Assembly: GCF_003003285.1 (NCBI RefSeq)
Contig: NZ_PVTP01000014.1
Location: 1 to 64,000, forward strand
Source of the DNA: Yoonia maritima
GTDB taxonomy: Bacteria; Pseudomonadota; Alphaproteobacteria; Rhodobacterales; Rhodobacteraceae
Direction of reading: 5' to 3'
Length of the DNA: 64,000 nucleotides
Positions 62,019 through 64,000 of this stretch are shown here, one piece after another. The number at the start of each line of letters is the position of its first letter. Position 1 is the stretch's first letter. A model generated the notes under the pieces. That model was not told the origin of the DNA and did no database searches. It saw nothing but the letters and a program-made list of their open reading frames with translations. The position numbers were made by a program, and so were the translations under genes.

Positions 62019-62576
62019 TTAAGGGATGATACGAGTGTATTTAGTACCTTCGAGCGTCGCGCCGAGGCGTAATCCTGTTTGTGCGAATACGACAGCAATC
62101 ACGGGCGACAGTGACGTAGTTGTCTCTGCGCGCAGCATTTCGCTCTGTGCGCTGATTGCATATTCGATATCGGCACCAGCCGCCCAGCCCGGAGATTGAC
62201 GGAAATCCATTAGTGCATCTTGGGTCATGAAAAACAAAACATGGCTGTATTGCTGTGCACCAATTTGCAGACCAGCGCTGCCCGACGCGGATGAATAATA
62301 GTCGACTGTTGAATCGCCGATGCGTAGGGCGCCACGCCCAAAGGAACCGCCAAGACCAAGACCAACTTCGGTGATCAACGGCATCACGAGCATACCGCTG
62401 GCGCGGCCGGCAAGTTGCTGAGTGCCAGGAAACTGTGAATACATTGCGTTCAGTGTGCTATCGACCCGAGCATCAATTGTTGCTGGTCCGCTTCCGCCGA
62501 TACCATTACTACATGCGCCCAATGTGGTTGTCGCCAAAGCGCCAAGCGCAAAGCTACGCCTTGTGTAAGTGCTCAT
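62019..62576 (-). CDS. SYLF (Ysc84/DUF500) domain lipoprotein
   Basis: A 185-residue protein with signal MSTYTRRSFALGALATTTLG that combines a twin-arginine-like pair and lipobox LGAC, then a SYLF domain (GMLVMPLITEVGLGLGGSFG; LQIGAQQYSHVLFFMTQDAL). SYLF domains bind lipids. ATG 62576 is preferred to the start seven codons upstream. The gap to the next gene (62577-62782) holds nothing I can support. Confidence 0.85.
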   Translation of the reverse strand: MSTYTRRSFALGALATTTLGACSNGIGGSGPATIDARVDSTLNAMYSQFPGTQQLAGRASGMLVMPLITEVGLGLGGSFGRGALRIGDSTVDYYSSASGSAGLQIGAQQYSHVLFFMTQDALMDFRQSPGWAAGADIEYAISAQSEMLRAETTTSLSPVIAVVFAQTGLRLGATLEGTKYTRIIP

Positions 62577-62782
62577 TTTTATCGCCTTATCTGCCATATC
62601 TGAAACGTTTATCGTCTCTTATTTCGGGAAGTATAAGTAAATTCTAAGAAGCTGTCACCTGTTGGTTTGTTTGCCGTACGCCAAGAGTGGCCCAACAGCT
62701 GATCGACACTATTGATAAATTGTAAAATGTGCTACCTTGTCGTCCTATGGTTGAATTTTGAAGTAGTGAGGGTGGTTTGTAG

Positions 62783-64000
62783 ATACCGTTAGAGCCAGGA
62801 GGTATTCTTTTCGTCGGTTGGGATAGCGATAACGATGATATCGCGTTTATCGCAACCACCGATCTTTCCGCCGGAGAAGTTATCTATTTCACCGACGATG
62901 AGCGCGACGAGACCGGTTTCTTTGGTAGTGAACAGATGATCGAATGGACTGTCCCAGCCGGTGGCGTGCCTGCTGGAACGGTTGTGACAATCGATATGGA
63001 TCCTGCCGCTGATACATCAATTTCGATTCTGGAGGCGACGTCGATTATATTAAGGGCGGCTATGATATCGCTGGCCGCAATGAAATGTTTTGGGCGTTCC
63101 AAGGAACACGTGACGGAAACGCAATTACCCCAACAAACTATGTTGCGGTTATCGGGAACGAGGCTGACGGCAGTAATACGCAAACGCCAAACCTTACTGG
63201 GACCGGGCTTACGACAAGCAACGGGGCGGTCATTATTGATGGTGACGAAGATTATATGGAGTGGACCGCAGACGGTACGCTACCAATTCAACAAGAGGAT
63301 TTGATTGCATCCATACTTGATCTGGATAATTGGACCACGGCCGATGGAACGGGGGTCCAAAACACCGGTGGTGGGTTTAATGTGGAAACCCAAAACATTG
63401 TTTGTTTCGCCCGTGGGACAAAAATCTCTAGTTGTGAGGGCGCTATCGAGATCGAAAAACTTCGGGTTGGCCAGAAAATCGTGACGCTTGCAGCGGGAGC
63501 AGCAAAAATTCGCTGGATTGGTGTGATTAAGCTCTCTCGCGCGGACCTAGCAGCGAATCCAAAGCTGCGACCGGTACGCATTCGTGCCGGCGCATTAGGC
63601 AAAGAATTACCCAAGCAAGACCTATTGGTGTCGCGCCAGCACCGGATACTTTTTTCGTCAAAAGTAGCAGAGCGCATGTTTGGCCTAAGGGATGTGCTTA
63701 TCCCGGCGGTGCGGCTTACAAACCTCCCAGATATATTTATTGACGAAACGATCGATAGCATAAGCTATTACCATATTTTATGTGATGATCATCAGGTTGT
63801 ATTCGCTGAAGGTGCACCTGCTGAGACCCTATTCTTGGGAAAAGAAGCAGCGCATTCACTTTCTATTGACGCACAGGAAGAGATCGAGACCCTGTTCCCC
63901 GGCCTCGTTGGTCAACAATGCCCGACAAGCGCCGCGCAAATGATCGTCGATTTACCTCGGCAAAATCGCTTGATTGCACGACATATAAAGAACAACAAAC
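62783..64000 (+). pseudogene. Hint-domain protein with N-terminal beta domain, frameshifted; continues past the window
   Basis: Frame 1 (62783 to about 63020) reads PLEPGGILFVGWDSDNDDIA, ATTDLSAGEVIYFTDDERDE and EWTVPAGGVPAGTVVTIDMD, the N-terminal domain of large Hint proteins. Homology then jumps to another frame (63013 onward: FDSGGDVDYIKGGYDIAGRN) and runs to the Hint block with Cys at 63403 (IVCFARGTKI) and VSRQHRIL, still open at 64000. The first frame has no proper start: a TTG with GAGGG upstream is followed at once by TAG (62780-62782). The frame jump fits loss of four bases from a TCAATCAAT repeat. A sequencing error remains possible. Confidence 0.72.

Overview
The window reads as a chromosomal segment of a marine alphaproteobacterium of the Rhodobacteraceae (Roseobacter group). 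Supporting points are the sciP-ctrA pair and a ChpT phosphotransferase, an L21 protein with a C-terminal helix-hairpin-helix tail, olsBA ornithine-lipid genes, the carboxynorspermidine route to spermidine, Hint-domain proteins, a DUF1127 protein and an alphaproteobacterial LexA box. Base composition is moderate rather than GC-rich, so genera such as Octadecabacter are possible, but the genus cannot be fixed from the sequence alone. No rRNA, CRISPR array or complete mobile element was seen. One tRNA (Leu, anticodon CAA) is present.

Layout. 1-3173: remains of the SOS mutagenesis cassette imuA-imuB-dnaE2 in canonical order, with all three genes damaged. 3309-5672: carboxynorspermidine synthase and decarboxylase. 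5957-8807: a TRAP transporter. 8854-15310: a GntR/GNAT operon divergent from a polyamine-type ABC transporter plus hydantoin/Asp-Glu racemase operon, with a palindromic operator between them. 15486-16255: two convergent lipoproteins. 16443-22476: rplU, rpmA, three tandem GNAT genes, obgE, proB, proA. 22473-24981: chpT, a DUF3553 gene and olsBA. 24949-31053: a ThiE-like gene, trmJ, ctaA, an M32 carboxypeptidase, a DUF1127 gene and a MocR regulator with repeated operators. 31200-35725: rplM-rpsI, a PaiB-like FMN protein and a second polyamine-type ABC transporter without a binding protein. 35729-40589: a minus-strand run (P-loop protein, metA of the acetyl type, lipoprotein hydrolase, ppk2, TetR, PagL-like). 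40722-48435: MDR oxidoreductase, mnmA, sciP, ctrA, ligA, recG. 48453-48647: a LexA box followed by a 40-residue membrane protein. 48828-58327: Fe-S scaffold, hisI, gluQ, trmFO, a beta-barrel protein, gyrA, and arginase/ornithine cyclodeaminase with a divergent Lrp-type regulator. 58284-64000: dsbB, a DedA-like gene, a zinc peptidase, tRNA-Leu, an intact Hint protein, a nucleotidyltransferase, a SYLF lipoprotein, and a frameshifted Hint gene running off the window.

The genes fall into a few joint themes: cell-cycle control (ChpT, SciP, CtrA), polyamine/arginine metabolism and transport (two ABC systems, carboxynorspermidine pathway, arginase/OCD, PaiB-like protein), translation and tRNA modification, and the DNA-damage response. 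The last theme is the most interesting. The mutagenic polymerase cassette is decaying, while an apparently intact SOS box precedes a tiny membrane protein whose layout resembles SOS-induced division inhibitors such as Caulobacter SidA.
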